DNA of 38,000 bases, from positions 1-38,000 of the forward strand of contig JAEYXS010000009.1 in assembly GCA_023431185.1 (NCBI GenBank), in the 5' to 3' direction. The stretch comes from Verrucomicrobiota bacterium (GTDB taxonomy: Bacteria > Verrucomicrobiota > Verrucomicrobiia > Limisphaerales > JAEYXS01). A program made the translations under genes and the position numbers. Numbering within the stretch: position 1 is the stretch's first letter; each line of letters opens with the position of its first letter. The notes beneath the pieces were generated by a model. It was not told the DNA's origin. It saw nothing but the letters and a program-made list of their open reading frames with translations, and did not search any database. Of the stretch, positions 24,901 through 33,203 are shown piece by piece.

Positions 24901-25557
24901 GTGAGCGAACTCTCCGTGATGCCAGAAGGCCTTGAGCAGATGCCTGACGAAGACTTCCGCAACATGATCGCCTACCTGCTGAACCCGCCACAGGAAAAGA
25001 AACCCTTCAGCTGGCTGGAAGAAGACGCACTACCCGAAGGCAAACCGGTGGAGAAGAAATCCGAGGCGACACAGCCGAAAGGCAAGCCCGTCTCCGAGAT
25101 CAAATACAAGGAAGTGGACTGGGAATCCGTCTCGCACTGGAATCCCGAGTGGCGCGTGGAAGCCCCCGAATTCGAGGCCACGCCGAATCGCCTGACGGAT
25201 TACGCAGGCAAACAGAACGTGCTCATCACGCATCCTTACACCAAGGAGAAGGGGGCCGCCCTCGTCCGTAAATTCACTGTGCCTGCCGGTCAAAAGACCC
25301 GCTTGCTCTTCGATGTGCTGTCGCACGAGAAAGGTGATTGGGAACTCGTCGTGCTGGCCAACGGCAAGCAACTGGAGAAGCGCCTCATCAAAGGCGCGAA
25401 AGACCAATGGCACGCGATGGATATCAACCTCACTCCGCTCGCCGGGCAGACCGTTGAACTGCGCCTCGAAAACCGCGCGAACAACTGGGCGTGGGAATTC
25501 GGCTTCTGGACCAGCCCGAAGATCGAGAGCGTGCCGGTCGCGACAGCGACTCGTTGA
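21970..25557 (+). CDS. Giant secreted propeller-HEAT-heme protein
   Basis: The 1195-residue product has a signal peptide of about 22 residues. A TIGR02604-type propeller (about 45-410) begins with FTVPEGFEVRLFASEP and has the calcium-loop-like DMDGDGRADK and DTDGDDKADT; FMGNIHDSSVHMDE and LWLGDWYDKYPC lie near its end. HEAT repeats follow (about 420-870). A TIGR02603 heme domain carries CFTCH at C888, C891 and H892, with GPDLTGVGRSSLNALLANI and MPEGLEQMPDEDF. A Lys/Glu/Pro-rich linker leads to a C-terminal NPCBM/galactose-binding-like sandwich of about 130 residues. The product therefore combines in one chain what genes 15604-18306 and 18502-19611 split, but with the sandwich at the other end. 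It probably oxidises a periplasmic sugar or alcohol; the substrate is unknown. A strong terminator follows. Confidence 0.94.
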   Translation: MNVRHLFASLLFLGGTLAAFGQGKQLTGVYAPTATTPLPPEEAQKKFTVPEGFEVRLFASEPMVVNPVAMTWDERGRLWVVELYEYPRGAPKGAQPRATVKILEDMDGDGRADKVTTFADGLNLATAIILGNGGAYVGQAPHLLFLKDTDGDDKADTSEVVMTGFGLEDRHELLNGFTWGPDGHLYMTHGVFTHSLVKDPKKPNDPGVVMNAAVGRWHPQTRKFEVFADGTSNPWGVDFDRAGNAFVSACVIDHLFHMAPGGQFVRQGGIWANPYGYADMHSPRGGLASIVDHKHFRAAYCGVQVYQGDQYPKAYSGKIFMGNIHDSSVHMDELKPNGSSFTASDRPDFVRANDGWFRPISIQVGPDGNLWLGDWYDKYPCYQNARADPEGVDRTYGRIWRVVYTGKDKGKPVMSRPSKDMNLAKLPSAELVKLLAHANVWQRRMAQQVLTERRDNTVMGQLQQLLKSGTTLEARMAALWTLHTSGYLNDDALYACANDREAIVRAWCARLIGERQVGSAQDITVLENLAKDADPSVRLAVATAARQFTSGSLTVNTPPAKQVELGDVLPNLIGASKDGKDPLVPFMIWMAAEPLIPEATDVAFAWAAEHGAKNMPLAGQLTQKLMRRVCDLGKPELLAQATEVIGQLLDQDADLTVAALNGLLEGQKGKAIVPSGDTTAVLNKLLASSDAQVKERAQRLGTLWGNAAAVQGSVKLVNDQSATIEKRREAMQVVRQLKNQAARDAFLETIGTKNPDALVMEALRALAEIGGDALPNEILARWNNFTPPVRRAAADIMTTRDRWASTLLSALEQKQVATTDVSATGIRTMMRSQADFGMLARRAQLVFGRVREADADKTKLIAAKRAMILGSKQKPDLKAGHEIAQRTCFTCHKLYGEGADVGPDLTGVGRSSLNALLANIIDPNQIIGAGYENVEIETKDDRIVAGRIIENNDSRVKILSAGPKEDTIAKSDIKTMRVSELSVMPEGLEQMPDEDFRNMIAYLLNPPQEKKPFSWLEEDALPEGKPVEKKSEATQPKGKPVSEIKYKEVDWESVSHWNPEWRVEAPEFEATPNRLTDYAGKQNVLITHPYTKEKGAALVRKFTVPAGQKTRLLFDVLSHEKGDWELVVLANGKQLEKRLIKGAKDQWHAMDINLTPLAGQTVELRLENRANNWAWEFGFWTSPKIESVPVATATR

Positions 25558-25580
25558 TCATCGAAAAGACTTACGTTCGC

Positions 25581-25616
25581 AAGCAGCGCCGACCTTGGTT
25601 GGCGCTGCTTTTTTAT
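25581..25616. terminator. Rho-independent terminator
   Basis: Perfect 10-bp arms AAGCAGCGCC (25581-25590) and GGCGCTGCTT (25601-25610) are extended inward by a G-U pair and ACC with GGT around TT, giving a stem of about 14 bp. TTTTATTA follows on the plus strand. It ends transcription of the giant propeller gene and lies just before the end of the convergent efflux operon. Confidence 0.88.
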
Positions 25617-26907
25617 TACTCATGCCGCAAGGCATCGATCGGATCCAGATTCGCCGCGCTGGAAGCGGGATAAATCCCGAACACCACGCCGATCAATCCA
25701 GAGATGCTGAAGGCAAGGATGACCGACCACCAGGTGATGATGGCTCGCATCTCGGTGAAGTGAGAGATCAACAATGGTATGATCACCCCAGCCATCACGC
25801 CGATCAGCCCGCCACCGAATGACAGCACCACCGTCTCCACGAGGAATTGCGTTATGATGTCCTTCTTCTTGGCACCCAGTGCCCGACGCACACCGATCTC
25901 CCGGGTGCGCTCCGTCACCGTTGCAAGCATGATGTTCATGATGCCGATGCCACCGACCAGTAGCGAGATGGCCGCGATGGAGCCGAGCACGATGTTGAAG
26001 ATGCGTTTGGTCTGTTCTGCCTGGCGCAGCAATTGCAGCGGTACGATGAATTCGTAGTCCTTCCGCTTGTGGAAACGCCCGAAAAGCGTCTCGATCTGCG
26101 GCACGGCGGCTTCCACCGATTCCGGGTCATGGAATTGAACGGTCAACTGATGCAGCTCCACCTTTTCTGCGCTGAAACTGCCGGCGGAGCGGTTGATGAC
26201 CACATCACCGAAGCGGCTCTTGGCGGTGGCCAGCGGGATATACACATTGCTGTCCAGCGGCTGGCCTTCCATGTTGCCGGACTGGCTCCGTTGCTTCTCC
26301 GTGCCTTGCTCCTGCAACAGGCCGACCACCTGATAATAATCGGCCCCGATGCGCACCTCTTCTTCGATCGGGTTTTGATACGGGAACAGCCGTTCAGCCA
26401 GGCTGATGGTGATGACGCAGACGTTCGCCTGACGGCTTTCATCCGTGCTGCTGAGGAAACGGCCGCGGATGATCTTCGCGCCAGTCATCTCCGGGTAGTT
26501 GGGATGTGTGCCGATGACTTGCACCTGCACATTGCTCTGATCGTAGATGACGTTGTCGCGGATAATGCGCATGGGCAGCACGCTGGCCACACCCGGGATG
26601 GTGCCTTGGATGCGTCCGGCGTCCTTGTAGGTGATGCCGTGTTCGCTGACATAGCTGCGACGGCTGCTGCTGGTGCCGCCGCTGGCGTTCTCTTCCGGCG
26701 GTTTGATGCTGCGGATGATGACGTTGTTGCTGCCCAGCTTCTTGATGGTCTCCTGGGCCTCGTAGGAAGCGCCTTCACCGATCGCGAGCATGGCGATGAC
26801 CGAGCAGACGCCGAAGATGATGCCCAGCATGGTGAGGGCCGACCGCATTTTATGCAGCAGCAGGCTCTTGATGCCGAGCTGGACGATTCGCAATACGCGG
26901 TACGCGA

Positions 26908-26911
<4 letters not shown>
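25616..26911 (-). CDS. MacB-like ABC transporter permease (FtsX family)
   Basis: The 431-residue protein has the MacB/FtsX architecture without a fused ATPase. The first transmembrane helix lies near residues 18-40 (MLGIIFGVCSVIAMLAIGEGA), followed by a periplasmic MacB_PCD-type domain (about 45-270) and three transmembrane helices. The first of these has SIAAISLLVGGIGIMNIMLATVTERTREIGVRRALGA, of which only GGIGIMNIML is quoted as the core motif. The family exports substrates such as macrolides or lipoproteins mechanically, with a TolC channel and a periplasmic adaptor. The start overlaps the ATPase stop by 4 bp (ATGA, 26908-26911). This is the last gene of the four-gene operon tolC-like, adaptor, ATPase, permease. 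Confidence 0.94.
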
Positions 26912-27674
<763 letters not shown>

Positions 27675-27692
27675 ATGTGGCCCTGATTCCGC

Positions 27693-29480
27693 CTAGGAGG
27701 GTCCGCCGGATGACTTGGAAGGCCGGGAAGGGCGTTCACCGGAAGAACCACCTGAGCCGGAGGGACGTTCACCACTGCTGCCGGATTTACGTTCGCCCGA
27801 AGACTTGCGCTCTCCCGAGGAAGTGGGCTTGCTGCGATCGCCTCCCTGGGAAGACCGGCTGCGGTCACCACCCATATCGAGGGCAGATTTGCCGCTGCCG
27901 CCATCATTGAAGGTGCCTTCACGGATCTGCTTCGCCACGGAGGTCTCATTCGTATCCACCTCATTGGCCTGCACGATGGAACCACCCATGTCGATGGATT
28001 CGCTGTTGGCGAGTGCGGAGAGCAGCACGGTATCTCCTTCTTTCAAGCCCTGCTTGATCTCGATGAACTTGTCATTATACATGCCGACCTCCACCGGGAT
28101 GTGTTCCGTGGTCTTGCCTTTCTGCATGAAGCAGACCTGCCGGCCGCGGTGCGTGGTGACAGCCTGGATGGGGACAGTGATGACATTGGCCAGATTGGTT
28201 ACCACGATCTCCGCCCGGCCGGAGACACCCGGCTTCAAGTCAGGCAACTGATCTTCGATGATAATCTCCGTGGGATAAACCTTCAGATTGGGATTGTAGT
28301 AACGGCTGTTGGAATCCGGCAAGATGGCGACCTTGCGGATGGAGGCCTTGAAGCGTTTGTCCGGCAGGGAATCGATCGTCACATAAGCGCGCTGGCCGGG
28401 TTTGATCTGGGCGACGTGGGATTCATGCACGCGCACCTCCAGCATCATCTGCGACACGTCCGGCAGCACGATGATGTCCTGTTTCTGGCGGATGGTGGCG
28501 CCTTCCTCGATCAGATAATTGCTGCGGCTGCCGCCGGTGCTGGAGGCGTAGATCACCATGCCATCCTGCGGGGCCGTGATCTTGGTGTATTCCAACTGCT
28601 GTTTCAGGTGTTCCAGTTTTTTTTCATTGAAATCCAGTGTCCGCTGTCTGGCCTCCAGCTCCACTTCTGCCTGGGCTTCTTGGGCGCGGGCGCGCTGTTT
28701 GATGCGCATAAGCTCGACTTCCGCCTGGTCCACATTGGATTGCAGCAGACGCAGGCGCTTCGGGAAATCATACTTCTTCATCAGCTCCAAGCTGGTCTTC
28801 ACCTGGTCCACCTTGATCTGGGCCCGCTTCAAGGCCAGGTCATCTGTCTGCACTTCCGTGAGGCTGGCGAATTCCTTCTGGGCCAGCTCTTTGGTCCAGC
28901 GCAGCCGCTCTTCAGCGCGTCTGAACTCTTCCTCCGCCAAAATGATGTCGTTGGTCGCGTTGCGCCCCAATTGCGGGATGTCGCCTTCCTTGTATTTCTC
29001 CAGATCATCTTTCGCCAGTTCCAGACGCAGCTCAGCATCCTTGATATTGCTGTCATTCACGCTTTTTTGGATGGCCAGAGCCTCTTTGGATTGCACATAA
29101 GCGAACTGGCTGCTCTCCGTGGTCACTTCCTGCTGGGTGAGGCGGTCTTTCAATTCGGAGGAGTCCAACTCGACCAGCAGGTCGCCCTTCTTCACAAAGG
29201 TGCCTTCCTTCACGATGGAGATGATCGGGGCGCTGCCCTCCAGTTCCGAACGCACCACCACTTCGTTCACGGCCTTCAAGCTGCCGCCTTCCACCACGGA
29301 GATGAGGAAGTCACCGCGTTTGACGGTATGGAACTGGGTCACGGTACCATCCCCCTCGTCGCCAGAGCGGGCAATGATGACGGCCAGGAACAGCAAAACG
29401 ATGGCAACAACGCCAGTGATTTTCGGCTTTTGCCGGGCCTTGGTCCAAAGGAATCCAAAAATGGAACGTAAGCTTTTCAT
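27693..29480 (-). CDS. HlyD/MacA-like efflux adaptor with Ser-Gly-Arg tail
   Basis: The 595-residue protein is a periplasmic membrane fusion protein. A transmembrane anchor lies at about residues 20-40 (ITGVVAIVLLFLAVIIA), followed by a lipoyl-like half with EGTFVKKGDLLVELD. A long coiled coil (about 105-285) comes next, then the second lipoyl half (YTKITAPQDGMVIY) and the beta-barrel and membrane-proximal domains (VRVHESHVAQIKPGQ and KPGVSGRAEIVV). It links the inner membrane ABC permease to the TolC-like channel. Unusually, the last 60 or so residues are a low-complexity tail of Ser, Gly, Glu, Arg and Lys with repeated SGER units. Its ATG overlaps the stop of the upstream gene by one base (TGATG), which implies translational coupling. 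The ATPase gene follows after 18 bp. Confidence 0.94.
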   Translation of the reverse strand: MKSLRSIFGFLWTKARQKPKITGVVAIVLLFLAVIIARSGDEGDGTVTQFHTVKRGDFLISVVEGGSLKAVNEVVVRSELEGSAPIISIVKEGTFVKKGDLLVELDSSELKDRLTQQEVTTESSQFAYVQSKEALAIQKSVNDSNIKDAELRLELAKDDLEKYKEGDIPQLGRNATNDIILAEEEFRRAEERLRWTKELAQKEFASLTEVQTDDLALKRAQIKVDQVKTSLELMKKYDFPKRLRLLQSNVDQAEVELMRIKQRARAQEAQAEVELEARQRTLDFNEKKLEHLKQQLEYTKITAPQDGMVIYASSTGGSRSNYLIEEGATIRQKQDIIVLPDVSQMMLEVRVHESHVAQIKPGQRAYVTIDSLPDKRFKASIRKVAILPDSNSRYYNPNLKVYPTEIIIEDQLPDLKPGVSGRAEIVVTNLANVITVPIQAVTTHRGRQVCFMQKGKTTEHIPVEVGMYNDKFIEIKQGLKEGDTVLLSALANSESIDMGGSIVQANEVDTNETSVAKQIREGTFNDGGSGKSALDMGGDRSRSSQGGDRSKPTSSGERKSSGERKSGSSGERPSGSGGSSGERPSRPSKSSGGPS

Positions 29481-31240
29481 CAGTTTCCAAAAAGTTGGTC
29501 AGGGGTGATCAAGGGGCCGGTGACGGTGGTCGCCGGGGCATTGGCTGGAGCTGCCTTGTCGGCCCCGCCGGGCAGCGGTTGTTCCGCGATCCAGAACCGG
29601 TCCTCATCCGTCTTCAGAACGCCGATGCGCAACAGCAGGTTCAGCCGTGCGATGTGGTAATCCACCAAGGTTTGCGTCACGCCGTTCTGGGAACGGATGC
29701 GGGCATCCTGCGCTTCCAACAGGTCACGGATCTGGGAGCGTCCGGCTTGCAAAAGCAGCTCTTCGCGCTCCACCCGGCGATCGGCCAGCAGCAGTTCCAC
29801 TTTCTGGACCTCATAGCTCTGGCTCAACTGGTCCAGATTCCGCAACGCCTCGCTGATGTCCCGGCGCAAATCATCCAGATCGAGCGACAACGCCCGGATT
29901 TCCCGCTCAAAGCCCACCAAAGCAGCACGATAATTGTTCCGTTGCACCAGCCGGTCGATGGGCAGGTCCAGATTCAGGCCGGTTTGCACCCGCACCTTGT
30001 CGATCTCGAATTTTGCATAGTCGATCGGTCCTTCGGAATCCAAATCTGCCCGGGCAAAGAAATTCAAGCCCGGCTTCAGTTGACTGGCGGCGACCCGCAC
30101 CTTGCGCTGTGTGTCTTCAAATTGGTCGATTGAGTTCAGCACCTCCAACTGGTTCGTCACTGCGACCTGATAGCCTACGACCTGGTCGAATTGCAAAGGG
30201 ATCAATCCGGTTGCCCGGATCTCGTCCAAAGCCTTGTCATCAAACTTCAGCTCCATACCTACCGGCAAGCCCAAGGTGATCTTGAAGTCGTTCACCACGT
30301 CCTGATAACGCTTCACGGCGGAGATGTAATTCCGGCGGGCCTGCAATTCGCTCTGCCGGGCCTGGTCCGCTTGCGTCGGTGAGAGACGGTCTTTCGCCAG
30401 CGCCGCACTGCGCTCGGCGGAGGCCTTCAAGCGCAGGTAGTTGCTATACTGGTTCCGCACCGTGTCTTTCTCTCTCAGGATGCGGTAGTAGCTGGAGACG
30501 ATATTGACGGCGAAGGTCTTCTGGAAATGGCTGAAGGTGCGCAGCTCATAGACCACGTTGCGCTCCGCTTGCGTCAGATTTTCCGCCGCCACCTTTGCCC
30601 AGGCTCCACGTAAAAGCGGTTGTACAAAATCCAAGGAGACCACCGAGATGGCTTCCTTTTGAGGGGCTCCGGTGAAGTAGCGTGAAAGTCCGTTGGCCAA
30701 TGATGCCGTGAGCCGTCCGCCCGTCCGCAGCAACTGGTCTGCCCGGGCTGAACTGTCCACACTGCCTTGCAGATCGGCCGCGTTATCCCGGCTCAATGTA
30801 CCCGTCGCCCCGGCAATGAATTGCGGTCCAAACTCATATCGCCGTCCCGAAAGAGTCAAAGCCGTCAGGTAAAGCTGTTCTTTGTTGAACTGGTATTCCC
30901 GGCTGTTCTGCACCGCGACTTCCAAGGCATCAGGCAAGGTCAGCAGCTTGTCCCCGGCCTCCAGCCGCTCGGAGATGATCTGCTGCGCCTTCAGTTCGTA
31001 AGGGTCGATGGCCGAATACTTCGTATCGATGCTGAAGTCATTCGTCCGTCCAAAGATGGCCGCTTCCTTTTTGGCGATGATCCGGTAGGTCTCATTGTCC
31101 GCCCGCCTGGCGTATTGCTTGGAGCTGCAACCGGCCAGCGTCAGCAATCCCGCCAGACCAAAAAACGCCCCTAGCCACAGACGGTTTCCCGCCCGGCTGC
31201 TTCCCACTGACCGCTTGCCGTTCAACAACTTGTAAATCAT
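29480..31240 (-). CDS. TolC-family outer membrane efflux lipoprotein
   Basis: The 586-residue protein has a lipoprotein signal with the lipobox LAGC at C38 and two TolC-type coiled-coil/beta-barrel repeats. Family features are LTLPDALEVAVQNSREYQ, the first long helix pair with ELRTFSHFQKTFAVNIVSSYYRIL, and TQADQARQSELQARRNYISA. The second half has DLPIDRLVQRNNYRAALVGFE and ILVDYHIARLNLL-like pairing (VDYHIARLNLLLRIG). It forms the outer membrane channel for the adaptor and ABC permease encoded downstream. It is the first gene of the operon; a GGTGG about eight bases before the ATG may be the ribosome-binding site. It ends with an Ala/Pro-rich stretch. Confidence 0.93.
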   Translation of the reverse strand: MIYKLLNGKRSVGSSRAGNRLWLGAFFGLAGLLTLAGCSSKQYARRADNETYRIIAKKEAAIFGRTNDFSIDTKYSAIDPYELKAQQIISERLEAGDKLLTLPDALEVAVQNSREYQFNKEQLYLTALTLSGRRYEFGPQFIAGATGTLSRDNAADLQGSVDSSARADQLLRTGGRLTASLANGLSRYFTGAPQKEAISVVSLDFVQPLLRGAWAKVAAENLTQAERNVVYELRTFSHFQKTFAVNIVSSYYRILREKDTVRNQYSNYLRLKASAERSAALAKDRLSPTQADQARQSELQARRNYISAVKRYQDVVNDFKITLGLPVGMELKFDDKALDEIRATGLIPLQFDQVVGYQVAVTNQLEVLNSIDQFEDTQRKVRVAASQLKPGLNFFARADLDSEGPIDYAKFEIDKVRVQTGLNLDLPIDRLVQRNNYRAALVGFEREIRALSLDLDDLRRDISEALRNLDQLSQSYEVQKVELLLADRRVEREELLLQAGRSQIRDLLEAQDARIRSQNGVTQTLVDYHIARLNLLLRIGVLKTDEDRFWIAEQPLPGGADKAAPANAPATTVTGPLITPDQLFGN

Positions 31241-31446
31241 GTCTCTGCCACCGGCAGGTTTCTGTTAATCAGTATCTTACAACGACGATGCTGCCCACTC
31301 ACTTATTCAGCTTAATTGGAACTGAGCGCATCTCATAGGCTCCGCCCACTAGTGTCAAGAACAGCTCTGATAACACCGCCAGATTACGTAAGTTTTGTTA
31401 GTTATTTGACGCCGCCCGTTTTGCCGGTAAGTATCACTTATCTCAT
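31241..31446. promoter_or_regulatory. AT-rich divergent intergenic region
   Basis: This 206-bp AT-richer region separates the efflux operon (minus strand) from the Tat-exported epimerase-like gene (plus strand), so it should hold both promoters. A weak candidate for the plus strand is TTGACG at 31406-31411, a 17-bp gap and AAGTAT at 31429-31434, followed by the start codon at 31447. The -10 match is poor. No operator or riboswitch was recognised. Confidence 0.3.
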
Positions 31447-32331
31447 ATGAAGCCGTATCCCATGAATCGCCGTCATTTTCTGCAATCCACTGCTGCTCTG
31501 ATCGCCACCGGCCCGGCTGTTTTGACCGCTGCCGAAGCACCCAAGTGGGAAATCGGCTGCTTTAACCGTCCATGGGGTGCTTGGGGTTATGATGTGGCCT
31601 TGGATGGCCTGAAAGCGGGCGGATTCAAGGTGACCGGCCTCGTGGGCGACCACAAGGGCGACATCGGCCTCTCCAGCACGGCCACGCCCGAATACATCTC
31701 CGCCTTGAAACAGCGCATCAATGACCGTGGCCTCACCGTGAATATCGCCTGGCTCAAGACCCAGCATAAAGGGCCCGTGGCGGATTCCATTGCCGGTTGT
31801 CGCAAGCTGATCGATTACGCCGCGCAACTGGGCATGACCTATCTCCTCTCTGGTGGCGTCAGTGCGGAATCCCAATACGAGAACTACTACGCCACCATGG
31901 CCGATGCCGCCAAGTATGCCGCGGACAAGGGTGTGAACATGGTCCTCAAACCCCACGGCGGCAGCAGCGGCGCATCCGATGAAGTCTTGAAATGTCTGGA
32001 GAAAGTGAACCACCCGAATTTCAAAGTGTGGTTCGATGCCGGGAACATCATCTTCTACACCGGCAAAGATCCCGTGGCGGAACTGAAGCCCATCGCCAAA
32101 TATGTCACCGGCTTTTGCGCGAAAGACTGCGCCGCTCAAAGAACGGATGTGATGATCCAGTTCGGCGCGGGCAAAGTAGACTTCAAAGCCGTCTTCAAAG
32201 TCCTCAAAGAAGCCGGCTTCAACGGCCCCGTGATGATCGAATGCGCGGCCCCGGCCAAAACGCCAGAGGAAGTGACGGCCAATACCGTCGCGAACCGAAA
32301 GTTCCTGGAGAAGGTGTTCGCGGAGATCTGA
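31447..32331 (+). CDS. Tat-exported sugar epimerase/isomerase-like protein
   Basis: The 294-residue protein has a Tat signal (NRRHFLQSTAAL) at the N-terminus and then a xylose-isomerase-like TIM barrel. Recognisable strands are WEIGCFNRPWG, FKVTGLVGDHKG, GLTVNIAWLKT, MTYLLSGGV, VNMVLKPHGG, FKVWFDAGNI and VTGFCAKDC, with the C-terminal GPVMIECAAP. The C-terminal glutamate and the aspartate in WFDAGN are likely metal ligands, while the first glutamate position reads KPHGG instead of the usual E-x-H. This suggests a changed active site. The start could be the ATG at 31447 or the one at 31462. It is a second, exported member of the epimerase family, unlike the cytoplasmic one at 19867-20718. Confidence 0.9.
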   Translation: MKPYPMNRRHFLQSTAALIATGPAVLTAAEAPKWEIGCFNRPWGAWGYDVALDGLKAGGFKVTGLVGDHKGDIGLSSTATPEYISALKQRINDRGLTVNIAWLKTQHKGPVADSIAGCRKLIDYAAQLGMTYLLSGGVSAESQYENYYATMADAAKYAADKGVNMVLKPHGGSSGASDEVLKCLEKVNHPNFKVWFDAGNIIFYTGKDPVAELKPIAKYVTGFCAKDCAAQRTDVMIQFGAGKVDFKAVFKVLKEAGFNGPVMIECAAPAKTPEEVTANTVANRKFLEKVFAEI

Positions 32332-32378
32332 CCTGAATCATAGCCGCAGAAGTGACGAGGCGGAGCTAACTAACGGAG

Positions 32379-32398
32379 CGCCGAGCTCCAGCTCGGCG
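32379..32398. repeat. Perfect 9-bp hairpin between convergent genes
   Basis: Arms CGCCGAGCT (32379-32387) and AGCTCGGCG (32390-32398) surround CC. There is no T run, so it resembles the other T-less hairpins of the window rather than a canonical terminator. Confidence 0.65.
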
Positions 32399-32403
32399 TA
32401 ATA

Positions 32404-33111
32404 TCACTCCCCCCTCACCCAGTCATAATACTTGGCCATCCTGCGACGGCTTGATTGTTGGTTTTGCGGGCTAGGATGCTGCACCAGCTTCTTGACGAGT
32501 TCCTCAAATTCCACCGGCTTAACACCCAATCCGAACAGGTGCTCGATACAGCAAGTCACATCGTAAGCCGGCCAATTGAAGGGTCTGATATCTTCCCACA
32601 CTCGCGGATTTGCTTGGATCGTTTCGAGATGACGTCGCAGCACCATCTCCGCTTGCGAATGCTTGGTCTTGGCAATCGCTTGCGTCATGTTGCTAGAACG
32701 CCCAAGCTCTGCTAGCGGCAGCTTTTCGCTGAGCAAGACAAACGCTTCATCATGTGAAAGCACACTGACTGCGAACAGTGCGATCGCCAGCCATATCTTT
32801 CCATCTCCATTCTTCAATAGAAACCGTACCATATCCGCAGCATCAGGCTGCCTCGAAAGCCAGGAACAGCTCCAAGCAAAGTCAATCCGATCTTCTTCAG
32901 ACCAGTTGAACCACTCACGCTCCAATTCGGGATACGACATCTTGGCCGACCCATCGTGAAATCGCGACACCTCATGCCCCATCTTCAGCTCCGGCGCACT
33001 ATAGCTACGGGAAAAGCGACGCTCCTTCCTCAACGGCATGCGAATATCCCCACGCGTCACAGCTGCGGGATATTCGGCTCCAAAAATTCTCTTAAGCTCA
33101 TCGGCATTCAT
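32404..33111 (-). CDS. Hypothetical soluble helical protein
   Basis: The 235-residue protein has no signal peptide and no domain I recognise. It appears mainly helical and soluble, with stretches such as WFNWSEEDRIDFAWSCSW, DMVRFLLKNGDGKIWLAI and FEELVKKLVQHPSPQNQQSSRR. The pattern of short helices with an occasional glycine could be HEAT-like, perhaps of the kind that measures a population of neighbouring proteins, but this is only an impression. The gene is less GC-rich than its neighbours and stands alone between the exported epimerase and the DUF1552 gene. It could be recently acquired. No function is assigned. Confidence 0.72.
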   Translation of the reverse strand: MNADELKRIFGAEYPAAVTRGDIRMPLRKERRFSRSYSAPELKMGHEVSRFHDGSAKMSYPELEREWFNWSEEDRIDFAWSCSWLSRQPDAADMVRFLLKNGDGKIWLAIALFAVSVLSHDEAFVLLSEKLPLAELGRSSNMTQAIAKTKHSQAEMVLRRHLETIQANPRVWEDIRPFNWPAYDVTCCIEHLFGLGVKPVEFEELVKKLVQHPSPQNQQSSRRRMAKYYDWVRGE

Positions 33112-33188
33112 TCTGGCAACATTGCAAAAATGAAACCCAACCCTCCAAATCCGTCACCAGCAACGGATCACCACCTCGTAAATCGCCC

Positions 33189-33203
33189 GCCGGTGCAACC
33201 GGC
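33189..33203. repeat. GCA-loop mini-hairpin
   Basis: Arms GCCGGT and ACCGGC surround the loop GCA. This is the fifth copy of the GGT-GCA-ACC core family, located between the hypothetical gene and the end of the DUF1552 gene. Confidence 0.7.
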
